Part shown: positions 1 through 8,025 of the stretch, one piece after another | Position numbering within the stretch: position 1 is the first letter of the stretch | Layout of the letters: each line of letters opens with the position of its first letter | From: Flavobacterium sp. ACN2 | GTDB taxonomy: Bacteria > Bacteroidota > Bacteroidia > Flavobacteriales > Flavobacteriaceae | Direction of reading: 5' to 3' | Length of the DNA stretch: 64,000 nucleotides | NCBI RefSeq assembly: GCF_002303885.1 | Contig: NZ_MRCM01000009.1 | Coordinates: forward strand, 124,001-188,000 | Notes under the pieces: generated by a model | Told to the model about the DNA's origin: nothing | The model's database searches: none | The model's input: the letters and a program-made list of their open reading frames with translations, nothing else | Program-made: the position numbers and the translations under genes

Positions 1-163
1 GGCCAACAGCATAGGCCATTGTAAGTACCGTTAAACCAAAAGCAAGCGCAACACCAGCAAATCCGATTCCTAAATTTGGAATTCCCGCTGCAAAAATTGC
101 GCTTCCGCATCCACCAAAAACAAGCCAATAAGTTCCAAAGAACTCTGCAAATAATTTTTTCAT
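1..163 (-). CDS. aqpZ: Aquaporin Z, N-terminal fragment cut by window edge
   Basis: Only the first 54 codons are in the window; the gene runs off the left edge. The start codon is the ATG complementary to 161-163. The reading begins [18 protein letters not shown] and continues with CGSAIFAAG and a glycine-rich helix ending MAYAVG. This closely matches the first transmembrane helix and the start of the second in bacterial aquaporin Z, a tetrameric inner-membrane water channel. The NPA pore motifs lie outside the window, so water selectivity cannot be checked here. The next gene on the same strand (DoxX-like, 189-545) ends upstream of it, and the short gap would allow co-transcription. Confidence 0.88.
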   Translation of the reverse strand, partial: MKKLFAEFFGTYWLVFGGCGSAIFAAGIPNLGIGFAGVALAFGLTVLTMAYAVG

Positions 164-188
164 AATAAAATAATTTAAATGGTTAATG

Positions 189-545
189 TTAGAATGTATA
201 TTGGTAAGCCCAATAAATTAAAACAATTTGTAAGGGCAAACGTACAAATAAAATCCATAATGGTAAACCAAATCCTGCTTTTTTATTTTGAAACATATAC
301 AAATTGGCAGGAAAAATAGCAATTAATAGCATTATAATTCCCCAGGCGGCAATTTGTGTTGTAAAAGGCAGGATTAGAAAGATGCCTAGAATAATCTCAG
401 AAGCACCACTTAAAATATTTATTAATTTGGGGTTTTTAAATGCGGGCGGAATGATTTTTATGTACATTCCAGGTTTTCTAAAATGATTTAGACCAGCAAG
501 AATATAAAGGAAAGCCATTAAATATAAATGCCAAGGTAAAATCAT
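189..545 (-). CDS. DoxX-like small integral membrane protein
   Basis: This 118-residue protein has about four hydrophobic segments and very little soluble sequence. The pattern includes [19 protein letters not shown] near the start and a second helix with [13 protein letters not shown]. It fits the DoxX/MauE-like family of small four-helix membrane proteins. Members are linked to quinone- or thiol-dependent redox processes in some organisms, but the role of this flavobacterial type is unknown. It ends 25 bases before the aqpZ start on the same strand. The start ATG at 545 is the only reasonable one because the N-terminus begins directly with the first helix. Family assignment is moderately sure; function is not. 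Confidence 0.7.
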   Translation of the reverse strand: MILPWHLYLMAFLYILAGLNHFRKPGMYIKIIPPAFKNPKLINILSGASEIILGIFLILPFTTQIAAWGIIMLLIAIFPANLYMFQNKKAGFGLPLWILFVRLPLQIVLIYWAYQYTF

Positions 546-632
546 GATATTTAATTGTTTATCACGAATTTATAAAAAAATTAACAATTATTGCATTACA
601 AGACTTCTTTTTTTGAAAGTATGTATTTTGGG

Positions 633-1535
633 CTATTTTTTTGACTTGAAATTTACATTCATAATAATTATGGCCAGAATAATCAATACAATGCCGACCC
701 ATTGAGAAAAGATTACTTTTTCGTTTAATAAAACATACGCCATCATTACAGAAACTGGCAGTTCTAGGGCAGAAACAATACTTCCTAGTCCAATTCCAGT
801 TAACGGAAAACCTGCAGTCATTAAAAGTGGCGGAATTATGGTACCAAATAAGGATAATACAATTCCCCATTTAAGGAAGATTTCCATATTAAACGCCGTA
901 ACCTGTGTTGCAAAAGCAAACGAAAATACAATAACAGCACCTCCTAAAAGCATATAAAGACTTCTTTGAGCAGATGAAATTTCGGTTGCTACACTATTGG
1001 CAGTAAACATAGTTGTAGTAAAAGAAGCAGCAGCAAGCATTCCCCAAACTAAACCTCTCCAGTCTAATTCGATATCGTTATTGATAATATTGGTGGCTAA
1101 AACAGTTCCAAAAAGCACTATTAATACCGCAATGACCTTTTGTTTTGAAGGCAGTTTTTTTTCTAAAATCATTTCAAGCAAAACACCCATCCAGACCGTT
1201 TGCATCAACAAAACGATTCCGATAGACACAGGAATATATTTTACCGCCAAATAATAAAATAAGCTTGTCATTCCTAAAGAAGTTCCAGCTAACATTAAAT
1301 TGAAAACATTTTTACGAGATGCTTTTACGGCAGGTTTGTTTTTGTTTTTAATACGCTGAAAAAGATTGATTGCAAGAATACCTAGAATTCCGTATATAAA
1401 CTGTGAGGTCGTTACTTCTGCAGTTGTGTATCCTTCAGAATAGGCCATTTTTACAAAAGTAGCCAACATTCCGTAAGTAGTTGCTCCCAAAGCAACAAGA
1501 AAAACACCCTTTAATACACTATTTTGCGACGTCAT
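633..1535 (-). CDS. EamA/DMT-family transporter
   Basis: The product has 300 residues and about ten predicted transmembrane helices in two halves, as in the drug/metabolite transporter superfamily with duplicated EamA domains. The first half starts LKGVFLVALGATTYGMLATF and the second half starts at the DWRGLVWGMLAAASF segment near residue 155. The C-terminal helix ends with a lysine-rich tail (NFKSKK), typical of an inner-membrane exporter. Members move amino acids, nucleotides or other small metabolites; the substrate cannot be read from sequence. A TACCTTTG promoter word sits 30 bases upstream at 1566-1573. It appears to be a single-gene unit. Confidence 0.85.
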   Translation of the reverse strand: MTSQNSVLKGVFLVALGATTYGMLATFVKMAYSEGYTTAEVTTSQFIYGILGILAINLFQRIKNKNKPAVKASRKNVFNLMLAGTSLGMTSLFYYLAVKYIPVSIGIVLLMQTVWMGVLLEMILEKKLPSKQKVIAVLIVLFGTVLATNIINNDIELDWRGLVWGMLAAASFTTTMFTANSVATEISSAQRSLYMLLGGAVIVFSFAFATQVTAFNMEIFLKWGIVLSLFGTIIPPLLMTAGFPLTGIGLGSIVSALELPVSVMMAYVLLNEKVIFSQWVGIVLIILAIIIMNVNFKSKK

Positions 1536-1565
1536 AAATTATCTGTTTTAAAAAAATTAAGCCGG

Positions 1566-1573
1566 CAAAGGTA
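1566..1573 (-). promoter_or_regulatory. Flavobacterial -7 promoter element of the EamA gene
   Basis: On the minus strand this reads TACCTTTG, an exact match to the Bacteroidota -7 consensus TAnnTTTG, 30 bases before the ATG at 1535. No clear TTG -33 element was found at the usual 17-23 bp spacing, so only half of the promoter is supported. Confidence 0.5.
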
Positions 1574-1691
1574 AGCTATTTTGTTTAGGATTCTCTTGTA
1601 CTATGTTGAAAATAATGATTTAATTGTAACAGAATTGATTTTTAAAGGCTTAAAATAAGAATTCTTTAAAAAGTTAAAGAGTGAAAAATAG

Positions 1692-1724
1692 AAAAGCCAT
1701 CAAGAATAATTCTGATGGCTTTTT
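1692..1724 (-). terminator. Rho-independent terminator after the PPIase operon
   Basis: An 11-bp stem AAAAGCCATCA / TGATGGCTTTT encloses a 10-base loop. On the minus strand the right arm runs into CTTTTCTATTTTT. It lies 34 bases after the stop codon of the last PPIase gene at 1758. Confidence 0.75.
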
Positions 1725-1757
1725 ATATCTATAAAGAATAAATCTTCTCTTTTCTAA

Positions 1758-2882
1758 TTACTTAGGCTGGTTTTGATACGTTTCAATTTCAAAAATCAAA
1801 GTAGCATTTGGAGGAATCACTCCGCCAGCACCTTTTTCGCCATACGCTAAATTTGAAGGTAAAAAGAAAGTCGCTTTTTCTCCGTCTGTCATCATATCAA
1901 GAGCTTCAAGAAAACCAGGAATCATTCCCTCTTTTTTACCAACTGTAAAAGGAAACGTTTTGTATCCGCCTTGCGCATCTCTATTGGCATCATATTTTCC
2001 ATATGCTTTTGCTACTGGAGCCATGCTGCTGTCAAATAAGTTTCCGTCTTCAAAATACCCAGCGTAGTGAAAATAGATGTTAGAACCTTCAGCACCTTTA
2101 ACGCCAGTACCTTTTTGAGTGATTACATATTTTAAACCAGAAGCTGTTGCAGTTGCTTTTGCTTTTAAGTCTTTAAAATAAGCTGCTTTTGCAGTTATTA
2201 CTTTTTTTGCTTCTTCTTTTTTAGCCGCTTCTTTTTTTACATCATCGCTTAAAACTTTTAGAGCATCAAATTTCTTTGCAGCAGCACCTTTGCGTGTAAT
2301 AACAATTTTTGTCATTACATCGTCTTGAACTATTTTATTTACATTATCCATTCCAGACACTACGTGGCCAAAAATAGTGTGTTTTCCGTTTAACCAAGGA
2401 GTATCTTTGTGTGTAATGAAAAACTGGCTTCCGTTTGTTGCCGGACCAGAATTTGCCATAGCAAGAACCCCGCCTTTTTCGAATTTTAAATCGTCTACAA
2501 ATTCATCTTTAAAAGAATATCCTGGACCTCCAGAACCATTTCCTTCTGGATCACCACCCTGAATCATGAAATCGTTAATTACTCTATGGAATTTTAATCC
2601 GTTGTAAAATGGTTTTCCTTTAAGAGATGCTTTAACGTTAGGATTTGTACCTTCTGCCAAAGTAATAAAGTTTGCTACTGTAACAGGTGCTTTTACATAC
2701 TCTAAAGAAAGAACAATGTCTCCTTTTGTAGTAGAAATTGTAGCGAAAATCCCGTCGCCAGGATTTGCCGCAGCAGCTGCTGTAGTTGTAGGTTTCGCTG
2801 CTGGTTTTGTAGCAGGCTTTTTAGTTTGAGCTTGTATATTTACTATTGCTAAGCAAAATAAAAATAGAAATTTAAATTTCAT
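1758..2882 (-). CDS. Secreted cyclophilin-FKBP fusion peptidyl-prolyl isomerase
   Basis: This 374-residue protein has a signal peptide (MKFKFLFLFCLAIVNIQAQ) and then a Lys/Pro/Ala/Thr-rich linker to about residue 43. A cyclophilin domain occupies about 46-195, with FHRVINDFMIQGGDP and GSQFFITH as the active-site regions. A lysine- and alanine-rich helix (about 205-245) leads to a C-terminal FKBP domain (about 250-374) containing LPSNLAYGEKGAGG and IPPNATLIFEIE. Both domains catalyse cis-trans isomerisation of prolyl bonds, so the protein probably helps fold envelope proteins. It is the last gene of the apparent nrnA-gldI-ppi-ppi operon, 30 bases after a closely similar paralogue. Unlike that paralogue it has no lipobox, so it is expected to be periplasmic and soluble. 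Confidence 0.9.
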   Translation of the reverse strand: MKFKFLFLFCLAIVNIQAQTKKPATKPAAKPTTTAAAAANPGDGIFATISTTKGDIVLSLEYVKAPVTVANFITLAEGTNPNVKASLKGKPFYNGLKFHRVINDFMIQGGDPEGNGSGGPGYSFKDEFVDDLKFEKGGVLAMANSGPATNGSQFFITHKDTPWLNGKHTIFGHVVSGMDNVNKIVQDDVMTKIVITRKGAAAKKFDALKVLSDDVKKEAAKKEEAKKVITAKAAYFKDLKAKATATASGLKYVITQKGTGVKGAEGSNIYFHYAGYFEDGNLFDSSMAPVAKAYGKYDANRDAQGGYKTFPFTVGKKEGMIPGFLEALDMMTDGEKATFFLPSNLAYGEKGAGGVIPPNATLIFEIETYQNQPK

Positions 2883-2912
2883 TGCTTTTAAAATTTTAAG
2901 TCTTTAATTCAA

Positions 2913-3989
2913 TTACTGTTTGTCTGAAATCTGGATTTCGAAAATAATATTAGCGTTTGGCGGAATTACACCTCCAGCACCAGTTGCTCCATAAGCTAAG
3001 TGCGATGGAATAAAAAGAACTGCTTTGTCTCCATAAGACAATTGCTCAACTCCTTCAATAAAACCAGGAATTAAACCATCTTTTTTACCAGCTTGAAATT
3101 GAATTGGTTGGTAGCCGTTTTGCGCTGCTCTTGCAGGATCAAATTTCCCGAATGGTTTTGCCACTTCTTCAATGCTAGTGTCAAATAAAGTTCCGTTTTC
3201 AAGGAAACCAGCGTAGTGAATGTAAATTTGACTTCCAATAGCAGGTTTCTTGCCACCTCCTTTTTCTGTAATTACATATTCTAAACCGCTTGTAGTTTTA
3301 GTTGCTTTTGGTTTTAGAGAAGCGTAATAATCTACTTTTTCTTTTTGAGCTCCAGCATATTTTTGTTGTTCTTTTGCAATGTCAGCAAAATAGTCGTGGA
3401 ATACTTTTGCAGCATCAAATTTTTTCGCTGCTTCACCATTTCTAATAATAGTTACAGCAACGATATTGTCTCCTTGAACAACTTTGTTTACTACTTCTTG
3501 ATCTTTTGCGCTTACCACATGACCGAAAATAGTATGTAGGTTGTCTAACCAAGGAGTTTCTACGTGAGTGATAAAAAACTGGCTGCTGTTTGTTCCAGGT
3601 CCGTTATTTGCCATTGCTAAAACTCCAGCTTTGTCAAATTTTAAATCTGAAAATTCATCTTTAAATTTATATCCAGTATCTCCAGAACCAGTTCCTAATG
3701 GATCACCACTTTGAATCATGAAACTTTCAATTACTCGGTGGAATTTTAAACCGTCAAAAAAAGGTTTCTTTTTTAATTGTTCGTGCGTTACAAACTCGTT
3801 TTTACCTTCAGCTAAAGTCACAAAGTTAGCCACTGTAATAGGTGCTTTTTTGTAATCAAGCTCTACAATGATGTGACCTTTGTTTGTTTCGATATCGGCA
3901 TATAAACCATCAGGAAGATTACTGTGGTCATCTTTACAAGAATAAAATGAGCCTACGGCTATTAGTAATAATAAAATACTCTTTTTCAT
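2913..3989 (-). CDS. Lipoprotein cyclophilin-FKBP fusion peptidyl-prolyl isomerase
   Basis: This 358-residue paralogue of the next gene has the same order: cyclophilin (about 28-180), charged linker, FKBP (about 235-358). The N-terminus MKKSILLLLIAVGSFYSCKDD has a lipobox ending at cysteine 18, so it should be membrane-anchored. FHRVIESFMIQSGDP and SSQFFITH mark the cyclophilin active site; IPSHLAYGATGAGG and IPPNANIIFEI mark the FKBP pocket. It lies 23 bases after gldI and 30 before the second fusion, consistent with one operon. The two genes look like a tandem duplication followed by a change from lipoprotein to soluble form, or the reverse. A fused cyclophilin-FKBP is uncommon outside Bacteroidota. 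Confidence 0.9.
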   Translation of the reverse strand: MKKSILLLLIAVGSFYSCKDDHSNLPDGLYADIETNKGHIIVELDYKKAPITVANFVTLAEGKNEFVTHEQLKKKPFFDGLKFHRVIESFMIQSGDPLGTGSGDTGYKFKDEFSDLKFDKAGVLAMANNGPGTNSSQFFITHVETPWLDNLHTIFGHVVSAKDQEVVNKVVQGDNIVAVTIIRNGEAAKKFDAAKVFHDYFADIAKEQQKYAGAQKEKVDYYASLKPKATKTTSGLEYVITEKGGGKKPAIGSQIYIHYAGFLENGTLFDTSIEEVAKPFGKFDPARAAQNGYQPIQFQAGKKDGLIPGFIEGVEQLSYGDKAVLFIPSHLAYGATGAGGVIPPNANIIFEIQISDKQ

Positions 3990-4012
3990 TTTAAGATGTT
4001 GTTTTTATTGAG

Positions 4013-4663
4013 TTAATGTAATGTATCTTTTTTAGCTGGCGCTACAGGTTTTGCAACTGCAGGTTTTGGCGTTACGGCTGATGGCTGAGCAGCTGGTTTT
4101 GCTGTTTGTGCCGTAGGATCTGGAACAAAATTTCTAAGCGTTACTGTAACGATTAGAGATTCGTTTGTGCCAATTTTTTTATTATCTCCGTGATACCCAT
4201 AAGCCATATGCGATGGAAATAAAAACGTAACAGTTTCGTTTTTATGCATTCTTTTTATTCCGTCGCGAAGCCCCATCATAATGTCTTGTTTGTCTACATA
4301 GTAAGTTTGAGGACCAAGATCTGATTCAGAATAAATGACATTGCCTTTTATATCTTTTACTTCCATATTAAAGTAAGCAATATCTCCTTTTCTTGGAGCT
4401 GCAGTTTCATTTGTATTTCTTTCGTCATAATAAAACCAATAGCCTTTTGGAGTAGCATAATATTTTACTTTCGGATTGCTTTTGATTATTTTCTTAATGA
4501 CATCTTCTTCGTTTGCCACTAATTTTTTGTTTCGGTCAGCCGATTTTTTCATGAATGTTCCCGAAGCACTAGAAATGGGTCTTCTGGCTTCTTCATGATG
4601 CTTACAGCTGCTTAACAAAACTGTAAAAAGCAAAGTGTAAATGCTAAGTTTTAGGTAGTTCAT
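4013..4663 (-). CDS. gldI: Gliding motility lipoprotein GldI (FKBP-type isomerase)
   Basis: This 216-residue lipoprotein has signal peptide and lipobox LLSSC (cysteine 20), a helical region to about residue 75, and one FKBP domain (about 80-182). The domain shows YYATPKGYWFYYDERN and LFPSHMAYGYHG, and it ends with a Pro/Ala/Lys-rich tail. The arrangement matches GldI, known in Flavobacterium johnsoniae to be required for gliding, where it probably folds components of the motility/type IX secretion machinery. The gene starts 8 bases after the DHH phosphoesterase stop and is followed by two more prolyl isomerase genes. The TonB-like proline tail after residue 185 is unusual for an FKBP but typical of flavobacterial lipoproteins. 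Confidence 0.88.
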   Translation of the reverse strand: MNYLKLSIYTLLFTVLLSSCKHHEEARRPISSASGTFMKKSADRNKKLVANEEDVIKKIIKSNPKVKYYATPKGYWFYYDERNTNETAAPRKGDIAYFNMEVKDIKGNVIYSESDLGPQTYYVDKQDIMMGLRDGIKRMHKNETVTFLFPSHMAYGYHGDNKKIGTNESLIVTVTLRNFVPDPTAQTAKPAAQPSAVTPKPAVAKPVAPAKKDTLH

Positions 4664-4671
4664 GATTTGGA

Positions 4672-5676
4672 CTATAATTTTAGTTTTTTTACTAAATCTT
4701 CAAATTTATTAACTGTTTCTTGCATCGAAACTTCAGATCTTCCGCCAGCTGCATTACTATGTCCGCCACCGTTGAAATGATCTCGAGCAAACTGATTTAC
4801 ATCAAAGCCTCCCTGCGAACGGAATGAAATCTTGATAATCCCTTCGTCTTTATTTTCGATAAAAATAGCAGTAAAAACAATATCTTTTATACTTAAGCCA
4901 TAATTAACAATTCCTTCGGTATCACCTTTAACATAATTAAAAGAATCTAACTCTTCTTGTGTTAACGTCGTATATGAAGTTTTATGATTTTCAAGGATCT
5001 TCATGTTCTGCAAAGCACGTCCTAATAATTGTAATCTGCTGAAAGAGCTATTGTCAAAAAGTAATACAGGAATCTGAGTGTTTTCAACTCCTAAATCAAT
5101 TAATTCAGCTATAATTCTATGTGTATTTCCTGTTGTGCCAGGAAAACGGAAAGAACCAGAATCGGTTAAAATACCTGTGTAAATGCAAGTTGCAATGGTT
5201 TTGTCAATATCTTCTTTTTTATTTAAGAAAGTGATAAAGTTATAGACCATCTCGCAAGTAGATCCGTATGAAGTGTCTGAATAGGTATAGGTAGCATAAT
5301 CATCAGGTTTTTGATGATGATCGATCATAATGAAAGTCGCTTTTAGCTTTGCTAAAGTATGCTCCATTTCGCCTGTACGGTGAAAAGCATTAAAATCAAG
5401 TGTGAAAATGATTTCAGCTTCTTCTAAAATCTGTGTACAGATTTCGGTTTCTTTTTCGAATATTTTTACGGTTTCAGATCCTGGAAGCCAAGCTAAAAAA
5501 TTAGGAAAATCATTCGGAGCAATTACTGTTGCCTGATGATTGTTTTTAATTAAAAAATGGTATAAACCTAACGTTGATCCCATTGCATCGCCATCTGGTC
5601 CTCTGTGCGGAATGATGACAATTTTCTTTGGGGTGGCGAGTAATAATTGAATCGCTTGAATATCTTGTATTTTCAT
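4672..5676 (-). CDS. DHH/DHHA1 phosphoesterase, NrnA-like nanoRNase/pAp phosphatase
   Basis: The 334-residue protein has the DHH domain first and DHHA1 last. Metal-binding motifs are visible: IPHRGPDGDAMGS near residue 22, LDFNAFHRTGE near 93, and MIDHHQKPDDY near 116. GGGHSNAAGGR near residue 305 is the DHHA1 substrate-binding loop. The length fits NrnA-type enzymes, which degrade 2-5-mer RNA and/or pAp, rather than the longer RecJ. It heads the operon with gldI and two prolyl isomerase genes, a flavobacterial arrangement whose functional logic is not evident. Exact substrate (nanoRNA, pAp or cyclic-dinucleotide product) cannot be told from sequence alone. Confidence 0.85.
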   Translation of the reverse strand: MKIQDIQAIQLLLATPKKIVIIPHRGPDGDAMGSTLGLYHFLIKNNHQATVIAPNDFPNFLAWLPGSETVKIFEKETEICTQILEEAEIIFTLDFNAFHRTGEMEHTLAKLKATFIMIDHHQKPDDYATYTYSDTSYGSTCEMVYNFITFLNKKEDIDKTIATCIYTGILTDSGSFRFPGTTGNTHRIIAELIDLGVENTQIPVLLFDNSSFSRLQLLGRALQNMKILENHKTSYTTLTQEELDSFNYVKGDTEGIVNYGLSIKDIVFTAIFIENKDEGIIKISFRSQGGFDVNQFARDHFNGGGHSNAAGGRSEVSMQETVNKFEDLVKKLKL

Positions 5677-5721
5677 AGTGTGCGAATTTACATTTTTTTA
5701 ATGTAATGCTGAAAATAATTT

Positions 5722-5795
5722 TAGTGACCAGTTACAGTAGTCAGTGGTCAGTTTTTAGTGTTCAGTTGCAGTTCTCAGTTTTCATCACAGTTTGG
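5722..5795. repeat. CAGT-rich short-period intergenic array
   Basis: The stretch is a degenerate array of CAGTnnT-like words (CAGTTA, CAGTAGT, CAGTGGT, CAGTTTT, CAGTTGCAGTTCT) with a period near 7 bases. It lies between the nrnA start and the ClC stop. A similar array recurs at 63063-63145. Confidence 0.7.
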
Positions 5796-5806
5796 AATTT
5801 GAGATT

Positions 5807-7051
5807 TTAAAAATTGGAATTTAACCTTTGGTATAATTTATATTTAGCCCCTTTTACAATCTGTGATTTGTAAATTCCGACAGAACCAGAAGAAAAATAA
5901 GCAATTGTACAGGCAATTGCGATGAAAATTCCAGGAGCAATTCCGAATAATTCCATTCCCATAATCGTACAGGCAATAGGAGTGTGGGTTGCACCCGAGA
6001 AAACAGCAACAAATCCGATTCCTGCTAAAAGCGCAATCGGCATTGGAATTACGGTCGATAAAGTACTTCCTAAAGTCGCACCGACAAAAAATAGCGGCGT
6101 TACTTCGCCTCCTTTAAAACCAGCTCCTAATGTGAATCCGGTAAATAAAATTTTTAGCAGAAAATCATACCATTGGTTTGGATTCGAAAAAGAATCGACA
6201 ATTACAGGAACTCCTAATCCAGAGAATTTTGTAAATCCGAAACCAGCAATGGCAATAGCCAAAACGACTCCACCAATTACAGGACGAAGCGGAGGATATT
6301 TAATGTTTTTCGAAAAAAGTGAACCCCAAAAATGTGTGCTTTTAGAAAATAATAATGCTGCAAATCCTGATAAAACTCCAACAATTAAAGTGAAAATAAT
6401 ATTGTTTAAACTAAGTTCTGCAACAACAGGGATACTGTAATGTGTATGTTTTATTTCCCAGAATTCTACAGTAAAATAGGCCGCATAAGCCACTAAAAAA
6501 GAAAGTAAAATGCTTTTAAAATTAATTTTACTGAAGTATAAAACTTCTAAAGCAAAAATAGCTCCCGCAAGAGGAGTTCCAAAAACAGAAGCGAAACCTG
6601 CACTGATTCCGAGAATAATCAGAATTTTTCGTTCTGAATTATCAAGTTTGAAGAATTTTGTAAACTGATCGGCAATTGCGCCTCCCATTTGTACCGCAGT
6701 TCCTTCTCGTCCTGCAGATCCTCCAAATAAATGTGTTAATAATGTTCCTAAAAGTACTAAAGGAGCCATTTTAAACGGAATAACTTTTTTAGGATTTTCG
6801 TATTCTTCCAATAAAAGATTGTTTCCTTTTGCAACTGATTCTCCCCAATAATAATAACTCAATCCCACCAGAAATCCGCCGAAAGGCAAAAGCCATATAA
6901 TCCAGTTATGCTGAATTCTAAATTGTGTCACCCATTCTAAAGAAACTAAAAAGAAAGCAGATGCAGAACCTGAAAGTATGCCTATTAAGACACAGATAAG
7001 AATCCATTTTGGAAGAGAAAGCAGAAAATGTTTTGGATTTAAGGAAGTCAT
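5807..7051 (-). CDS. ClC-family chloride channel or H+/Cl- antiporter
   Basis: This 414-residue membrane protein carries the ClC signatures. GSAGREGTAVQMGG (about 112-125) is the anion-filter GREGx motif with the gating glutamate. GTPLAGAIFALEV follows at about 158. GAGFKGGEVTPLFFVGATLG (about 307-326) is the third filter segment. About ten or more helices are visible, and the protein is short with no CBS domain, as in other bacterial ClC proteins. Whether it is an exchanger or a passive channel is not decided here. It sits alone between two repeat-filled gaps (5722-5795 and 7071-7176). Confidence 0.9.
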   Translation of the reverse strand: MTSLNPKHFLLSLPKWILICVLIGILSGSASAFFLVSLEWVTQFRIQHNWIIWLLPFGGFLVGLSYYYWGESVAKGNNLLLEEYENPKKVIPFKMAPLVLLGTLLTHLFGGSAGREGTAVQMGGAIADQFTKFFKLDNSERKILIILGISAGFASVFGTPLAGAIFALEVLYFSKINFKSILLSFLVAYAAYFTVEFWEIKHTHYSIPVVAELSLNNIIFTLIVGVLSGFAALLFSKSTHFWGSLFSKNIKYPPLRPVIGGVVLAIAIAGFGFTKFSGLGVPVIVDSFSNPNQWYDFLLKILFTGFTLGAGFKGGEVTPLFFVGATLGSTLSTVIPMPIALLAGIGFVAVFSGATHTPIACTIMGMELFGIAPGIFIAIACTIAYFSSGSVGIYKSQIVKGAKYKLYQRLNSNF

Positions 7052-7070
7052 TAATGAATTCTAAAAGTTT

Positions 7071-7176
7071 GCCACGAATTTCACGAATTTTCACGAATTA
7101 AAAGATAAAAAAATATTTTAAATCCATTAATCTCTGGCAAAAGAAAAAAAATAATGAAAATTCGTGAATTCGTGGC
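7071..7176. repeat. Inverted CACGAATTT repeat pair
   Basis: The left arm (7071-7092) is made of CACGAATTT units with a period of 9-10 bases. The right arm (7156-7176) is its reverse complement with one base missing. The two arms flank an AT-rich centre between the RidA stop and the ClC start. Confidence 0.75.
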
Positions 7177-7185
7177 TATAAAAAA

Positions 7186-7569
7186 TTACTGAACAACAGC
7201 AGTAAATTCTATTTCAACCAAATATTCTGGAGCAACCAGTTTACTGATTTCATAAAATCCTGTTGTTGGTTTTATATCTTTAAAGAAAGCAGAGTGTGCT
7301 CTTGCCACTTCTTCAAAAGTAGAAACATTGGTAGTAAAAATTCTAGTTCTAATCACATCTTTCATCCCCACATTTAAATCTTCTAAAACTTTTTCAACTC
7401 GCTCCAGAATGTTATAGGTTTGAGCATAAGCGTCATCAGCTTTTACTTTTTCACCGTCAACAATGGCTACAGTTCCAGAAACTTCAACAATATTGCCAAT
7501 TCTTACGGCACGGCAATATCCCATTTTGTCTTCCCACGGCGATCCGGTTAAGATGTTTTCTCTTTTCAT
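7186..7569 (-). CDS. RidA/YjgF family enamine/imine deaminase-like protein
   Basis: This 127-residue protein has the compact RidA fold length. It shows VGNIVEVSGT-like sequence near residue 25, a conserved arginine in DVIRTRIFTT (about 82-90) and a C-terminal LVEIEFTAVV strand. RidA proteins form trimers that hydrolyse reactive 2-aminoacrylate and related imines released by PLP enzymes. The N-terminus SPWEDKMGYCRAVRIG marks the subgroup often labelled 'RidA family' rather than RidA itself, so the exact substrate is open. It is apparently a single-gene unit with its own start at 7569. Confidence 0.85.
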   Translation of the reverse strand: MKRENILTGSPWEDKMGYCRAVRIGNIVEVSGTVAIVDGEKVKADDAYAQTYNILERVEKVLEDLNVGMKDVIRTRIFTTNVSTFEEVARAHSAFFKDIKPTTGFYEISKLVAPEYLVEIEFTAVVQ

Positions 7570-7667
7570 TTTTTTAGTTTTTTGCGAATTTGTCTATACA
7601 TTTTAAAAGCAAATTCAGGTTAATTAAAGATGCTGCAATTTAAGAATTATGGTTCTGAAAGGAATAA

Positions 7668-7707
7668 AAAAAAGCTTGAAATCAATTCAGAAATTCAAGC
7701 TTTTTTG
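7668..7707 (-). terminator. Rho-independent terminator after cbpM
   Basis: A stem of AAAAAAGCTTGAA paired with TTCAAGCTTTTTT encloses a 14-base loop. On the minus strand a T-tract follows directly. It lies 12 bases after the cbpM stop at 7720. Confidence 0.85.
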
Positions 7708-7719
7708 TGATATAAATCG

Positions 7720-8025
7720 TTATTCGGTTTCTTTTTCTTCGTAAAGGCGAAGCTTGTTTTGTACCGTATTTAAATTTTGCTGCAAGGCTTCAATTTTATT
7801 TAAAAGATTTGCAATGGCGTCAATTCCTTCTAAATTAATTTTGAGATCGTAATGCATTCGAATCATTTTTTCAACTGTAGGAAGCTGTTCTGGTTCTAGA
7901 AATTCGTCATTTTCTTCTGTAATAATATGAATGAGACCATAATTATTAAGTTCGGTAATAAAGGTGTTTTCAATTTCGTGATAGATACAAAACTGTTTGA
8001 TCTGTATTAAGTTTTTATTTTTCAT
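7720..8025 (-). CDS. cbpM: Chaperone modulator CbpM-like protein
   Basis: This small 101-residue protein has an N-terminal MerR-like helical region ([15 protein letters not shown] and [15 protein letters not shown]) and a C-terminal coiled coil ([19 protein letters not shown]). It overlaps the upstream DnaJ-like gene by four bases (ATGA, 8022-8025), so translational coupling is likely. In E. coli CbpM binds the J domain of CbpA and inhibits its co-chaperone and DNA-binding activities. The same gene order and overlap support that role here. The assignment rests on architecture and context, as similarity in this family is low. Confidence 0.78.
   Translation of the reverse strand: MKNKNLIQIKQFCIYHEIENTFITELNNYGLIHIITEENDEFLEPEQLPTVEKMIRMHYDLKINLEGIDAIANLLNKIEALQQNLNTVQNKLRLYEEKETE

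Noticed and set aside
4782..4789. CTCGAGCA word inside the DHH phosphoesterase gene resembling the LacI operator core
   Set aside because: Only one half-site matches, flanking positions differ from the operator, and it is within a coding region with no pair at 23 bp.
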